From JBBIJO01 sp037445895 (GTDB lineage Bacteria > Bacteroidota > Ignavibacteria > Kapaibacteriales > UBA2268), in NCBI GenBank assembly GCA_037445895.1, contig JBBIJO010000003.1:1-64000 (forward strand): DNA of 64,000 nt, read 5' to 3'. Of this stretch, positions 18,229-27,033 are shown piece after piece; position 1 is the first letter of the stretch, and each line of letters starts with the position of its first letter. The position numbers and the translations under genes were made by a program. Under the pieces are notes generated by a model. It did no database searches, had not been told where the DNA came from, and was given only the letters and a program-made list of their open reading frames with translations.

Positions 18229-19620
18229 ATGGGAAAAATGTCGTTAGTTCGGTCAATTTCTGGATTGCGTGGAGTTTTGGGCGAATCTTTAACTCCGGAA
18301 GTGGTTGTTCGATACGCTTGTGCTTTTGGTGATTATCTACCCGATGGATTTGTTGTTGTTGGGCGCGATGGCCGTCAAAGTGGCAAATGGATTGAAGAAG
18401 TTGTAGTTGGTAGTTTGATAACAATGGGCAAAAGAGTGCTGCGGGCAGGTATTGTGCCAACTCCAACTCTTCAATTATTAGTGAGTGAATTGGGAGCAGT
18501 GGGGGGAATCTCGGTAACAGCTTCTCATAATCCCGAGCAATGGAATGGCTTAAAATTTATTAATTCCGAAGGGATTTTTTTAAATTCAAGCGAAATATCC
18601 AACTTATGGAACATCGTAGATAATAATGCATATAAACATCAGAATTTGCCCGATAGTGGCTGGGAAATTATTCCTGAACCCGAAATGATGCATATTCACA
18701 GGATTTTGGGGTTACCAATGTTCAAAGATAGTGATAATTTAAGGCGGATTAGAGAAAAAAAATATAAAGTAGTTGTCGATGCTATTAATTCTTCGGGTTC
18801 GAAAATAATTCCTATGCTTTTGGACCAGTTGGGATGCGAAGTTATCAGATTGCATTGCAATTTAAACGGGAAGTTTGTCCATAACCCTGAACCACGACCA
18901 GAGTATCTCTATGAAATCTCGGAAGTTGTAAAACGTGAAAATGCTGATTTGGGGGTAGTAGTCGATCCCGATGCGGATAGGTTGGTGTTGATTGATGAAA
19001 GCGGGAATCCTGTTTGGGAAGAATTAACTATTGTTCTTGCTGTTAATTCTATCGGGATTTTGCAGGAATGTTTCGGTAAACAATTTTCTAAAAGAGTAGT
19101 TGTCAATTATTCGACTACCGAATTAGTTGAGTTTGTTGCTCACAATTTTGGTTTAAAAGTTTTGCGCGCGCCAGTTGGTGAAATCAATGTTGTCGAAAAA
19201 ATGAAAGATATAAATGCTATAATTGGCGGTGAAGGAAGCGGGGGTGTAATCCTTCCTGCTTGTCATTATGGTCGCGATGCTCTTGTTGGGATAGCATTAA
19301 TCCTTTATTTGCTTACAAATGAGAAAATTAAATTATCTGAATTAATAGCGAAGTTGCCAACAAAGAAAATGCAAAAGTTAAAAATAAAAGTTTCCGATGA
19401 TTTTGAGCTTCGTATTTTGAAATTGATAGAACTTTTAAACGTTGATTCATTTGATGTTAATCGGGAAGATGGATTTCGAGTAAGAATTACTGATGGTTGG
19501 TTTCATATAAGGAAATCGAATACTGAACCTGTTGCGCGAATTGTTGCCGAAACGTCGAAAGAAGGATTTTTCGGCAGGCTACAGAATCTTATTGCAACAT
19601 TGTTCGAGGTAATAAATTGA
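18229..19620 (+). CDS. glmM: Phosphoglucosamine mutase / phosphomannomutase family
   Basis: An alpha-D-phosphohexomutase. The active-site serine loop is TASHNPEQWNGLKF, the metal-binding loop DPDADRLVLID, the sugar-binding loop GGEGSGGVIL, and the phosphate-binding loop RKSNTEPVARIVAE. The most likely role is converting glucosamine 6-phosphate to glucosamine 1-phosphate for cell-wall precursors; phosphomannomutase or phosphoglucomutase cannot be excluded from sequence alone. The frame is open from 18148, but the ATG at 18229 (MGKMSLVRSISGLRG) or at 18238 fits family N-termini; the upstream extension overlaps DoxX. The stop overlaps the cinA start by one base. Confidence 0.88.
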   Translation: MGKMSLVRSISGLRGVLGESLTPEVVVRYACAFGDYLPDGFVVVGRDGRQSGKWIEEVVVGSLITMGKRVLRAGIVPTPTLQLLVSELGAVGGISVTASHNPEQWNGLKFINSEGIFLNSSEISNLWNIVDNNAYKHQNLPDSGWEIIPEPEMMHIHRILGLPMFKDSDNLRRIREKKYKVVVDAINSSGSKIIPMLLDQLGCEVIRLHCNLNGKFVHNPEPRPEYLYEISEVVKRENADLGVVVDPDADRLVLIDESGNPVWEELTIVLAVNSIGILQECFGKQFSKRVVVNYSTTELVEFVAHNFGLKVLRAPVGEINVVEKMKDINAIIGGEGSGGVILPACHYGRDALVGIALILYLLTNEKIKLSELIAKLPTKKMQKLKIKVSDDFELRILKLIELLNVDSFDVNREDGFRVRITDGWFHIRKSNTEPVARIVAETSKEGFFGRLQNLIATLFEVIN

Positions 19621-20873
19621 TGAAAGTATCTATTCTTACGATTGGAGATGAAATTTGTATTGGACAAATTACCAACACAAATGCTAGTTGGATTGCTCAA
19701 AAATGTGTAGAACAAGGTTGCTTGGTTGTTGCCCATTCGACCGTTGGCGACAATAAAATAGCAATAATTTCCGAACTGGGACGATTGTCTAATTTATCCG
19801 ATATTATCCTTATTACAGGGGGGTTGGGACCAACGAGTGACGATTTGACAAAACCCGCACTTGTTGAATACTTCGATGATAAACTTATTTTTCGAGAAGA
19901 AGCTTATGAATGGATAAAAGATTTTTATGCCCAGCGTGGAATAACAGAAATTTCTGAACGAAATAGAAATCTAGCATATTTACCTTCGAGGTGTATTCCA
20001 TTGCATAATAAATTAGGCACTGCGCCAGGTATGAAATTTTTCGATAAGGATAAAATTTTTGTTTCGATGCCTGGGGTGCCGAACGAAATGAAGCACATAA
20101 TGAATGAATATGTAATTCCTTTAATCAGGGAGAATATTCAAACTGAACGTCGAGATGTAGTAGTTTACAGGACTTTGCAAATCTGTGGTATTCCGGAAAG
20201 TGTTCTTGCCGATAAACTCTCGGGGATTGAAAAAATTAGCGGAGGTGTCTCAATAGCATATTTACCTTCGTATATGGGGGTGCGACTAAGATTAGGCTGC
20301 TATGGTAACTCAGTCAGCGAAGTAGAAACTAGTATGCAACCGGTTATTGAGTTCGTCTATTCAAAAGTTGGGAAATATATCTTTGGCGAAGGCGAAGTTT
20401 CGTTGAGTGAAGTTGTCGGGAAATTGCTGAAGGAAAATGGGAAAACAGTATCGGTCGCCGAGTCTTGCACCGGCGGGATGTTGGGAAGTGTTTTTACAGA
20501 TATTCCTGGAAGTAGCGAATATTTTACTGGAGGGGTGATTGTATATAGTAATGATGCGAAGGTTAAGATTTTAGGCGTGGATAGGGAAACGATTAGAAAA
20601 TTTGGAGCCGTTAGTAAAGAAACAGCTGTAGAAATGGCAAAAAATGTTCGTGAATTATTTGAGACAGACTTTGGGGTAAGTATCACCGGAATAGCAGGTC
20701 CGACAGGCGGAACAGACGAAAAGCCCATCGGAACAGTATGGATTGCACTTGCTGATGTCGATGGGGTTAATGCTGAAAAATTCCAATTTGGTGGCGACAG
20801 AAGAATTAACCGAGAAAGGAGTGTGGCTTCGGCTTTAACAAAACTATATTTGAAACTTAGTAGTGCTATCTGA
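19620..20873 (+). CDS. cinA: CinA-like protein (MoCF domain plus nicotinamide-nucleotide amidase domain)
   Basis: A 417-residue two-domain CinA. The N-terminal MoaB/MogA-like domain begins MKVSILTIGDEICIGQI and has LITGGLGPTSDD; the C-terminal PncC-type amidase has VAESCTGGMLGS and GITGIAGPTGGT-like segments (SITGIAGPTGG). The pair recycles NMN and cleans ADP-ribose pyrophosphate. The start is the ATG at 19620, which overlaps the glmM stop (TGATG), rather than the in-frame TTG one codon earlier. It overlaps tsaD in the same way. Confidence 0.93.
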   Translation: MKVSILTIGDEICIGQITNTNASWIAQKCVEQGCLVVAHSTVGDNKIAIISELGRLSNLSDIILITGGLGPTSDDLTKPALVEYFDDKLIFREEAYEWIKDFYAQRGITEISERNRNLAYLPSRCIPLHNKLGTAPGMKFFDKDKIFVSMPGVPNEMKHIMNEYVIPLIRENIQTERRDVVVYRTLQICGIPESVLADKLSGIEKISGGVSIAYLPSYMGVRLRLGCYGNSVSEVETSMQPVIEFVYSKVGKYIFGEGEVSLSEVVGKLLKENGKTVSVAESCTGGMLGSVFTDIPGSSEYFTGGVIVYSNDAKVKILGVDRETIRKFGAVSKETAVEMAKNVRELFETDFGVSITGIAGPTGGTDEKPIGTVWIALADVDGVNAEKFQFGGDRRINRERSVASALTKLYLKLSSAI

Positions 20874-21889
20874 TGAGAATACTTGGGATTGAAACTTCTT
20901 GCGACGAAACTTCTTCGGCTGTTGTCGATGATGGTGCTGTCTTGAGCAATATCATTTCTTCGCAGGTTTTACATAACCTTTACGGTGGGGTTGTGCCCGA
21001 AATTGCCTCGAGAATTCACACGCAAATTATTTCTCGCGTTGTGCAAGAAGCGCTCGAACAATCGCTAACAAAAATCAATGAGATTGAGGGAATAGCTGTA
21101 ACGTATCAACCTGGCTTAATTGGTTCTTTAGTTGTTGGAACAAATTTTGCGAAGGGTTTGGCTATCAGGTTTGGTATTCCTTTGATACCAATTGACCATA
21201 TCGAAGGGCATATTTACTCTGGTTTTCTCGAGGGAGAAAAACTCGATTTTCCTTTTGTTACACTTGTGGTTAGTGGGGGACACACAACTTTATATTTTGT
21301 CAAATCTGTTATTGAATATGAAGTTATTGGAGCTACTCGCGACGATGCTGCTGGCGAAGCCTTCGATAAAATTGCAAAAATGCTTGGATTAGGTTATCCT
21401 GGGGGTCCGTTAATAGATAAGCTTTCGAAAGAGGGCGATCCGGCAAGATACCGTTTCCCTCGTGGGCTACTCAAATCCGATGATTTCGATTTTAGTTTCA
21501 GTGGATTAAAAACATCGGTTCGGTATTTTCTACAAAAAGAATTCAAAGGAAGGAATTTAACTGATAAAGAGCTCCGAGATATTTGTGCCTCCGCTCAAAA
21601 TGCCATTGTTGAAGTATTAGTCTCGAAAAGTATTAAGGCTTTAAATCGGTTTAGTTGTAAAGCGTTGGTAATAGCAGGTGGGGTTTCTGCCAATTCATTA
21701 TTACGCAAGAAGCTTAAGGAGGAAGCCGATAAAAACAATTTCTGCGTTATAATTCCGAAAATGAATTACTGTATGGACAATGCAGCTATGATTGCATATC
21801 TCGGTGAATGGAAATTAAAACTTTCTACATCAGGACAATTTTATAATTATATGTTTAGAGCAAATGCTACTCCTATTAGATCCCGCTAA
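20873..21889 (+). CDS. tsaD: tRNA N6-adenosine threonylcarbamoyltransferase
   Basis: Transfers the threonylcarbamoyl group to A37 of tRNAs that read ANN codons. The family signatures are all present: start MRILGIETSCDETS, the metal-binding HIEGH, the VSGGHTTLY loop, and VIAGGVSANSLLR. At 338 residues the length is normal. The ATG overlaps the cinA stop by one base, completing a glmM-cinA-tsaD transcript. Confidence 0.96.
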   Translation: MRILGIETSCDETSSAVVDDGAVLSNIISSQVLHNLYGGVVPEIASRIHTQIISRVVQEALEQSLTKINEIEGIAVTYQPGLIGSLVVGTNFAKGLAIRFGIPLIPIDHIEGHIYSGFLEGEKLDFPFVTLVVSGGHTTLYFVKSVIEYEVIGATRDDAAGEAFDKIAKMLGLGYPGGPLIDKLSKEGDPARYRFPRGLLKSDDFDFSFSGLKTSVRYFLQKEFKGRNLTDKELRDICASAQNAIVEVLVSKSIKALNRFSCKALVIAGGVSANSLLRKKLKEEADKNNFCVIIPKMNYCMDNAAMIAYLGEWKLKLSTSGQFYNYMFRANATPIRSR

Positions 21890-22337
21890 AAAGTGTTTCT
21901 AATTTAATTTCTCTCGCCAGGAAATTGCTTTATCGAATAATAAAGTTTGTTACAATCCTAATTTCTTGTGGTTCCCCTGTGCAAGCATTGTAAGGCTGTA
22001 GTAGTGCAAGGATGCGATACATAGTTATAGTCTTATAAACTTGGCTATCGGCGTATATAGTTGTGTTAAGAGAATACCACAACAACTAATATATCGTAAA
22101 AAATAATTATTACTGTGTAATTTGCTATTTTTCAAGGTCTATGGCTTTCATTGAAGTTCATACCCGAGTGCATATATAAGTTTAGAGTTGTGGTGGATGG
22201 ATAATAGTTCGAATTCGCGAAGTAAAGTTAGCTCAGCAGAAGTTCCGAAGATGTTGGAATCAACAATTTTCCTTTTCCTCGAATAGTTGAATAAAATCAA
22301 TTTGGAGTAATAAAGATTTAATTTGGGATAACAGATT
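21890..22337. other. 448-base gap between convergent tsaD and SUMF1 lipoprotein gene
   Basis: No gene is supported here. A 70-codon minus frame (22148-22360) overlaps the SUMF1 gene end and shows no family resemblance. A weak hairpin, CTTTAT and ATAAAG around a 6-base loop followed by TTTG, lies near 21931-21948 and could end tsaD transcripts. No tRNA or recognisable repeat was seen. Confidence 0.35.
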
Positions 22338-23408
22338 TCAATTAAGTTTTGTCCTAACAATGCGGAAACCTAAATTTGTTTTTTGGTCCTCGGGGAAGGC
22401 ACGGCTCGATGCCCTACCAAATGAGGGACCTCGTTGCCAACTTCCGCCCCGAACTACATGGATAGAGCCCGTCTCTGGTCCTTTTGGGTTGGTTTGTGGT
22501 GTTACTTGATAGTAGAACGGTTCGAACCAGTCCCAACACCATTCCCACACATTCCCGTGCATATCATAAATGTCCCAGCTATTGGGGAGTTTCCTTCCAA
22601 CTGGGTGAGGTTTAGAGCCAGAATTCACATCGAACCAGCCCATATCCAAAGGATTTCCATTGCCAGCAAAATCGCTTGTAGAACCTGCTCGGCAAGCATA
22701 CTCCCATTCCGCTTCGGTTGGTAAACGATAGCCATTTGCATTTGTGTCCCAAACGACCTTACCTTTTTCGAAAATATAACAAGTGTCTAAACCGAACATT
22801 TTAGATAATCCGTTACAAAAACGAACGGCAAGTTCCCAATCGACATTCGATACTGGTAAATTTTCGCCAACGAAATAACTCGGATTAGAATCTAAAACTG
22901 TTAGCCATTGTTTTTGTGTAATTTCGTATTTCGATATAAAGAAAGCGCGGGTAAGTTCTACCTCGTGGACTGGTTGCTCGAAGGCTAGTCCAGTATTTGA
23001 ACCCATTAGGAATTTCCCTGCTGGCGCTTCCGAAAAGAATATCCGAGGATAAATAAACCCATTGAATGCAATTGAATTAGTTGTATCTTTCGAAGTATAA
23101 ATGATTCGAAGATTTCCTTTGAATAATCCTTTCGGAGCAATAAATTTAATAAAATTATTATTCCACCTAATGGTGAGTTGGGAGTTAATTAGCAAAGTCG
23201 AATCCAGATAAATCGAAGTAGAATCATTGGGGTAACCTAAATTTTCTCCATAAATAGTTACCACATCAAATGGGTATATTGTATCGGGTTCGATTTTAAA
23301 GATTTTAGGTTCTTGAACAAGGTTTAATGTATTATCTGAACAATTTGTTAAAAATGACAACATAACAGTGAAAAAGAGGCAAATTTTGCTAAAGTCTTTC
23401 CAATGCAT
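22338..23408 (-). CDS. Lipoprotein with IPT/TIG-like and SUMF1 (formylglycine-generating-enzyme-type) domains
   Basis: A 356-residue lipoprotein; the signal ends in a lipobox-like SFLTNC. Residues of about 35-125 form a beta-rich IPT/TIG-like domain (IEPDTIYPFDVVTIYGENLG). The C-terminal two thirds is an SUMF1 domain: GKFLMGSN, EITQKQWLTVL, GYRLPTEAEWEYACRAGS, DMHGNVWEWCWDWF, VVRGGSW and NLGFRIVR. The cysteine pair of true sulfatase-activating enzymes is not present, since the corresponding C-terminal stretch reads FGRASSRAF, so it should be a non-catalytic or ligand-binding relative. GldJ/GldK-type T9SS lipoproteins use this fold but lack an IPT domain. Its start overlaps the end of the argD-like gene by 20 bp. 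Confidence 0.85.
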   Translation of the reverse strand: MHWKDFSKICLFFTVMLSFLTNCSDNTLNLVQEPKIFKIEPDTIYPFDVVTIYGENLGYPNDSTSIYLDSTLLINSQLTIRWNNNFIKFIAPKGLFKGNLRIIYTSKDTTNSIAFNGFIYPRIFFSEAPAGKFLMGSNTGLAFEQPVHEVELTRAFFISKYEITQKQWLTVLDSNPSYFVGENLPVSNVDWELAVRFCNGLSKMFGLDTCYIFEKGKVVWDTNANGYRLPTEAEWEYACRAGSTSDFAGNGNPLDMGWFDVNSGSKPHPVGRKLPNSWDIYDMHGNVWEWCWDWFEPFYYQVTPQTNPKGPETGSIHVVRGGSWQRGPSFGRASSRAFPEDQKTNLGFRIVRTKLN

Positions 23409-24564
23409 TATATAATCCTTTTATCAATTCATCGACATCATTTTCGGCGATAATGAGGGGAGGGACCAAACGCAAAACATTTTTCGATGTGGCATTTGTT
23501 ATAATCTTTTCCTCGAGAAGGGACTCGACTAATCGCGATGCTTCGAAATTCAACAAAATCCCACACATTAAACCCCGACCTCTAAGCTCGATGACTTTTT
23601 GTGGGAATTCTTTCGCAACATTTTGAAGTTTTTCCGAAAGATACTTGCTAATTTGCTTTATGTGTGGAATAAGGTTTTGCGAAATCTCATTTATTGTTGC
23701 TAATCCCGAGGCACAAGCAACGGCATTGCCGCCGAAAGTAGTTCCGTGCATGCCCTTTTCGAAAATATTTGCAAGAGATTCTTTTAATAAAATTGCTCCC
23801 AATGGTAATCCCCCGCCCAAACCTTTTGCAAGGGTAACAATATCTGGTCCAATGTTGAACTTATTGAATGCAAAAAAATCCCCAGTCCGGTATATTCCCG
23901 ATTGAATTTCATCGGCAACAACAAGGAAATTAAATTTATTCTTTAAACCCCATAGTGTTGCGATAAATTCTTCTGTTGTTTCTTCCAAACCACCTTCGCC
24001 TTGGATAAATTCAAGAAATACAGCTGCAACATTTGTATTTACCTCTTTTTTCAACGATTGGGCATCGTTGTAGGGAAGTATTTTGATATTATCCAAAAAA
24101 GGTTCCATCGACTCCTTGTATCTTGGTTTGTCCATTAAGGAAAGACTACCGTAGGTTCTACCGTGGAACCCATTTGTGAATGCGATAATAATTTTTTTGT
24201 TTCGTTGATTTCCCCAACGTCGACAAATTTTTAAAGCACCTTCGTTTGCCTCTGTTCCAGAATTTGTAAAGAATATCCTATCGTATCCTGTTAGTTGAAG
24301 CAATTTTTCAGCCATTGCGATTTGAGCATCCTGATAAAAATAATTTGAAAGATGCATATACCTTTTGCACTGTGTCGTAATTGCTTCGAGTATTTTAGGG
24401 TGTGAATGGCCAACTAGATTTACAGCAATGCCACCAAGGAAATCGAGATAAGAATTTCCTTCGATATCATATATCCGTGTTCCTTTTGCATAGTCGACGA
24501 CTATAGGTAGTCGTTTATATGTTTGGAGCAGAAGTTGCGACTCCTTTTCTATCAACGAATGCAT
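23389..24564 (-). CDS. argD: Acetylornithine/succinyldiaminopimelate-type aminotransferase (class III, PLP)
   Basis: A class III PLP aminotransferase. The motifs are FLGGIAVNLVGHSHP, FFTNSGTEANEGALK, FHGRTYGSLS, VADEIQSGIYRTG, and the PLP-lysine in LAKGLGGGLPLGAI. The closest pattern is acetylornithine aminotransferase of arginine synthesis, which often doubles in lysine synthesis; other omega-aminotransferases are possible because no arg genes are nearby. The ATG at 24564 (MHSLIEKESQLL, 391 residues) is preferred over the frame start at 24648, whose extension is hydrophobic and not part of the family. Confidence 0.88.
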   Translation of the reverse strand: MHSLIEKESQLLLQTYKRLPIVVDYAKGTRIYDIEGNSYLDFLGGIAVNLVGHSHPKILEAITTQCKRYMHLSNYFYQDAQIAMAEKLLQLTGYDRIFFTNSGTEANEGALKICRRWGNQRNKKIIIAFTNGFHGRTYGSLSLMDKPRYKESMEPFLDNIKILPYNDAQSLKKEVNTNVAAVFLEFIQGEGGLEETTEEFIATLWGLKNKFNFLVVADEIQSGIYRTGDFFAFNKFNIGPDIVTLAKGLGGGLPLGAILLKESLANIFEKGMHGTTFGGNAVACASGLATINEISQNLIPHIKQISKYLSEKLQNVAKEFPQKVIELRGRGLMCGILLNFEASRLVESLLEEKIITNATSKNVLRLVPPLIIAENDVDELIKGLYNALERL

Positions 24565-24951
24565 AACCATCCAGAATGTTAAATGCAAAATTAAGTAAAA
24601 TACGCAAAGCGAAAACAATTTGAGAAATGGTAAGTGATAGAGCAACAATAGTTAATATTGTTGAGCTCAAAATGTGGTCCGTTTTTCACAAATTTATGAG
24701 GTGGAAAAATAAATGGACTTGTAATTAATTCAATTGTTTTAATGCCTGATTCAATGTTTGCCAAGTTGCAAGAGATAACAAAATTACACACGTTATATTT
24801 TTGTCGGTAGTTTAAATGGTTGGGGTAGCACAGTCGGATAAAACAATTTGCATAACCCGTGGGGGAAAGAATCACTTCGTCCAAATGAAAGATGTAGATG
24901 TATTATAAAGATATAAAGATATTTATTTCATTATGATTCAAACACTGTGTT
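24565..24951. other. 387-base gap upstream of the aminotransferase
   Basis: No supported gene. A 97-codon minus frame (24591-24884) has no recognisable family. A plus-strand stretch near 24822-24842 superficially resembles a tRNA D-arm but lacks pairing. The gap must hold the promoter of the argD-SUMF1 unit and the 3' end of the prohibitin transcript. Confidence 0.35.
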
Positions 24952-25860
24952 TTACTTTTGGTCGCCAATAATAAACGGGGGCGATTGTTTGCCTCCAAGA
25001 ATAATAATTTTAGAGTTTTGCGAATTTACAAGCTCCTTTTGAACCTTAATCATTTCGAATTGAAGGATTTTATCGCTTAATCCTGAGTTGATTATTCTTT
25101 GAGCATCGGCTACCCCTTGTGCTTCAACACGTTTTCGTTCGGCTTCTTGGCGTTCTCTTTGTAGAACATATTCCATACGTTGAGCTTCTTGAACCGCAGT
25201 AATTTTTCTTTCGATTGATTCTTTTACTGTTTGAGGCAATGTGATGTTGCGAACTAGCAATCTTTCGAGAATCATTCCACGTTTCTTGAATTCATCGTAT
25301 ATCTTACTACGGATATTTTGTTCGAATTCTTCGCGTTTACCAGAAAATAGCGAGATTGCATCGTAGTATGTTGCACTTTCGCGAATACCTGTTCGAGTAA
25401 TAGGGCGTATAATTTTATCCTGATAGTTTATTCCGATTTCGCGGTAAATTTTTGGTGCCTCCGATGGATTAATTCTGTAAAGAACAGTTAAATCAATCGT
25501 AACTTCGAGACCATCGCGGCTAAGAACGTGGATGGGGTCGTCGCCCCCGCCTTGTGCTTCGTCGGTATGCCCAGCCATTGTGTAATTTTGAGTTTGAATC
25601 GACATTTCTTTTATATCGACTAATGGATTTACGATGTTCAATCCTTCGTAAAGGATATTAGGTTGAACTTCGCCAAAAAGGATTTGGACGCCAACGTGTC
25701 CGGCATCAATTTGACGAATTGCAGATGTGGAAAAGCCAACAATCGCCAAAAACAATCCACCAAGCACAATCAATCTTTTGTGTCTGTAAAGACTATTATA
25801 GGATTTTAAGCCAAAAATCCCAAAAATCAAAATGATAATGCCAATAATTAGCAACAACAT
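24952..25860 (-). CDS. Prohibitin/SPFH (band 7) family membrane protein
   Basis: A 302-residue protein anchored by N-terminal hydrophobic stretches (LLLIIGIIILIFGIFGL and LIVLGGLFLAIVGFS), followed by a band 7 domain (IRQIDAGHVGVQILFGEVQPNILYEGLNIVNP; VLYRINPSEAPKIYREIG) and a charged coiled-coil (RMEYVLQRERQEAERKRVEA). Prohibitins form membrane rings that control proteases such as FtsH or order membrane domains. It lies 27 bases after the YhdH-type gene on the same strand and probably shares its transcript. Confidence 0.92.
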   Translation of the reverse strand: MLLLIIGIIILIFGIFGLKSYNSLYRHKRLIVLGGLFLAIVGFSTSAIRQIDAGHVGVQILFGEVQPNILYEGLNIVNPLVDIKEMSIQTQNYTMAGHTDEAQGGGDDPIHVLSRDGLEVTIDLTVLYRINPSEAPKIYREIGINYQDKIIRPITRTGIRESATYYDAISLFSGKREEFEQNIRSKIYDEFKKRGMILERLLVRNITLPQTVKESIERKITAVQEAQRMEYVLQRERQEAERKRVEAQGVADAQRIINSGLSDKILQFEMIKVQKELVNSQNSKIIILGGKQSPPFIIGDQK

Positions 25861-25887
25861 ATAACATTCCCTTTGATGTTAAACATA

Positions 25888-26886
25888 CTATTTAGATAAA
25901 TTAATCAAAACTTTTCCAACTTGTTCACCCCGAAGAATTCTGTTAATTTCTTCGTCGAGTTCTACGAGCAAAACTTCGCGATAGAGGTGATTCAAAATGT
26001 ATAATTTCCAATCGCTAGCGAGTTTGCTCCAAATTTCCAACCGTTTCGGCATTTTGGTTTCAGCGGAATCAATACCAATAAGAGAAACTCCACGCAAAAT
26101 AAAAGGATAAACTGTTATTTGTAATTTTTCCGATTCAACTAAACCAACCGAGGTTACAACTCCATCGTAATCGGTAGAGCGAATAACAGTCGAAAGAGTA
26201 TTGCCTCCAACGTTATCAACTGTTGAAATCCATTTCCGAGGGAGTAGTGGTTTTCCGCTTGTGTCGTAGGTCTCGGACCGATGGATTACCTCCTTTGCCC
26301 CTAAGAATTGTAGGAACTTTTGTTGATTGGTTTTGCCAGTCGAGGCAACGACGTAGAATCCAAGCCGAGAAAGTAGCGCTATTGATAAGCTTCCTACTCC
26401 GCCAGTTGCTCCGGTTACTAAAACTTTGCCCATTTGTGGAGTTATGCCCTTACGGAGTATTTCATAGACACATAAACCCGCTGTGAAACCAGCAGTGCCA
26501 TAAATCATACTTTCTTTTAGTGTTAGATTTTTCGGTAAAGGGACAACCCATTCGGCAGGAACGCTGATGTATTGTTGGAATCCTCCAGATGTATTCATTC
26601 CAAGATCGTAGCCTGTAACGAGAACCTCTTCGCCAACTTTAAATTTGTCGGATTTTGTTTCGGCGACTATTCCAGCTGCATCGACCCCCGGTGTGTGAGG
26701 GTAGTTGCGAGTAATTCCCTTGTGTCCAGCGGCGGATAGCGCATCCTTGTAGTTTAAAGAGGAATAAAGGACTTTAATAATCACATCATTTTGGGGCAAA
26801 TCGCTTATTGTTTTATATCCGATAAACCGACGAAATTTGTTGGGTTCGTATTCTTCGACAATTAATGCTCGAAATTTAGTATCCAT
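25888..26886 (-). CDS. YhdH/YhfP-type quinone oxidoreductase (AcuI-like acrylyl-CoA reductase family)
   Basis: A 332-residue medium-chain dehydrogenase/reductase. It has the GroES-like N-domain (SSLNYKDALSAAGHKGITRNYPHTPGVDAAG) and the Rossmann motif KVLVTGATGGVGSLSIALLSRLG. The zinc ligands of alcohol dehydrogenases are missing, as in the quinone oxidoreductase branch. The YhdH/AcuI group includes NADPH-dependent acrylyl-CoA reductases; the actual substrate here is not fixed by context. Confidence 0.9.
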   Translation of the reverse strand: MDTKFRALIVEEYEPNKFRRFIGYKTISDLPQNDVIIKVLYSSLNYKDALSAAGHKGITRNYPHTPGVDAAGIVAETKSDKFKVGEEVLVTGYDLGMNTSGGFQQYISVPAEWVVPLPKNLTLKESMIYGTAGFTAGLCVYEILRKGITPQMGKVLVTGATGGVGSLSIALLSRLGFYVVASTGKTNQQKFLQFLGAKEVIHRSETYDTSGKPLLPRKWISTVDNVGGNTLSTVIRSTDYDGVVTSVGLVESEKLQITVYPFILRGVSLIGIDSAETKMPKRLEIWSKLASDWKLYILNHLYREVLLVELDEEINRILRGEQVGKVLINLSK

Positions 26887-27033
26887 TATAAAAAACTAAA
26901 TGATTTGTTAAGCTAAAAACCTAAATTTATCAAATTTATTTGAGAAAAACAATATTATTACAGATTATTTTTTATTGTTTATTTTTCGGATAATTACTGC
27001 TACTTTGCGATTTAAAATTTATAGGAGCAAAAA

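Noticed and set aside
22148..22360. 70-codon minus-strand ORF between tsaD and the SUMF1 gene
   Set aside because: Overlaps the SUMF1 gene end and has no recognisable features.
22338..23408. Functional sulfatase-activating formylglycine-generating enzyme
   Set aside because: The active-site cysteine pair is absent; the region reads FGRASSRAF.
24822..24880. tRNA-like stretch (GTAGCACAGTCGGAT)
   Set aside because: Only a D-arm-like string is present; acceptor stem, anticodon stem and T-arm pairing are absent.
24591..24884. 97-codon minus-strand ORF upstream of the aminotransferase
   Set aside because: No family resemblance and no ribosome site; the gap is more simply a promoter region.
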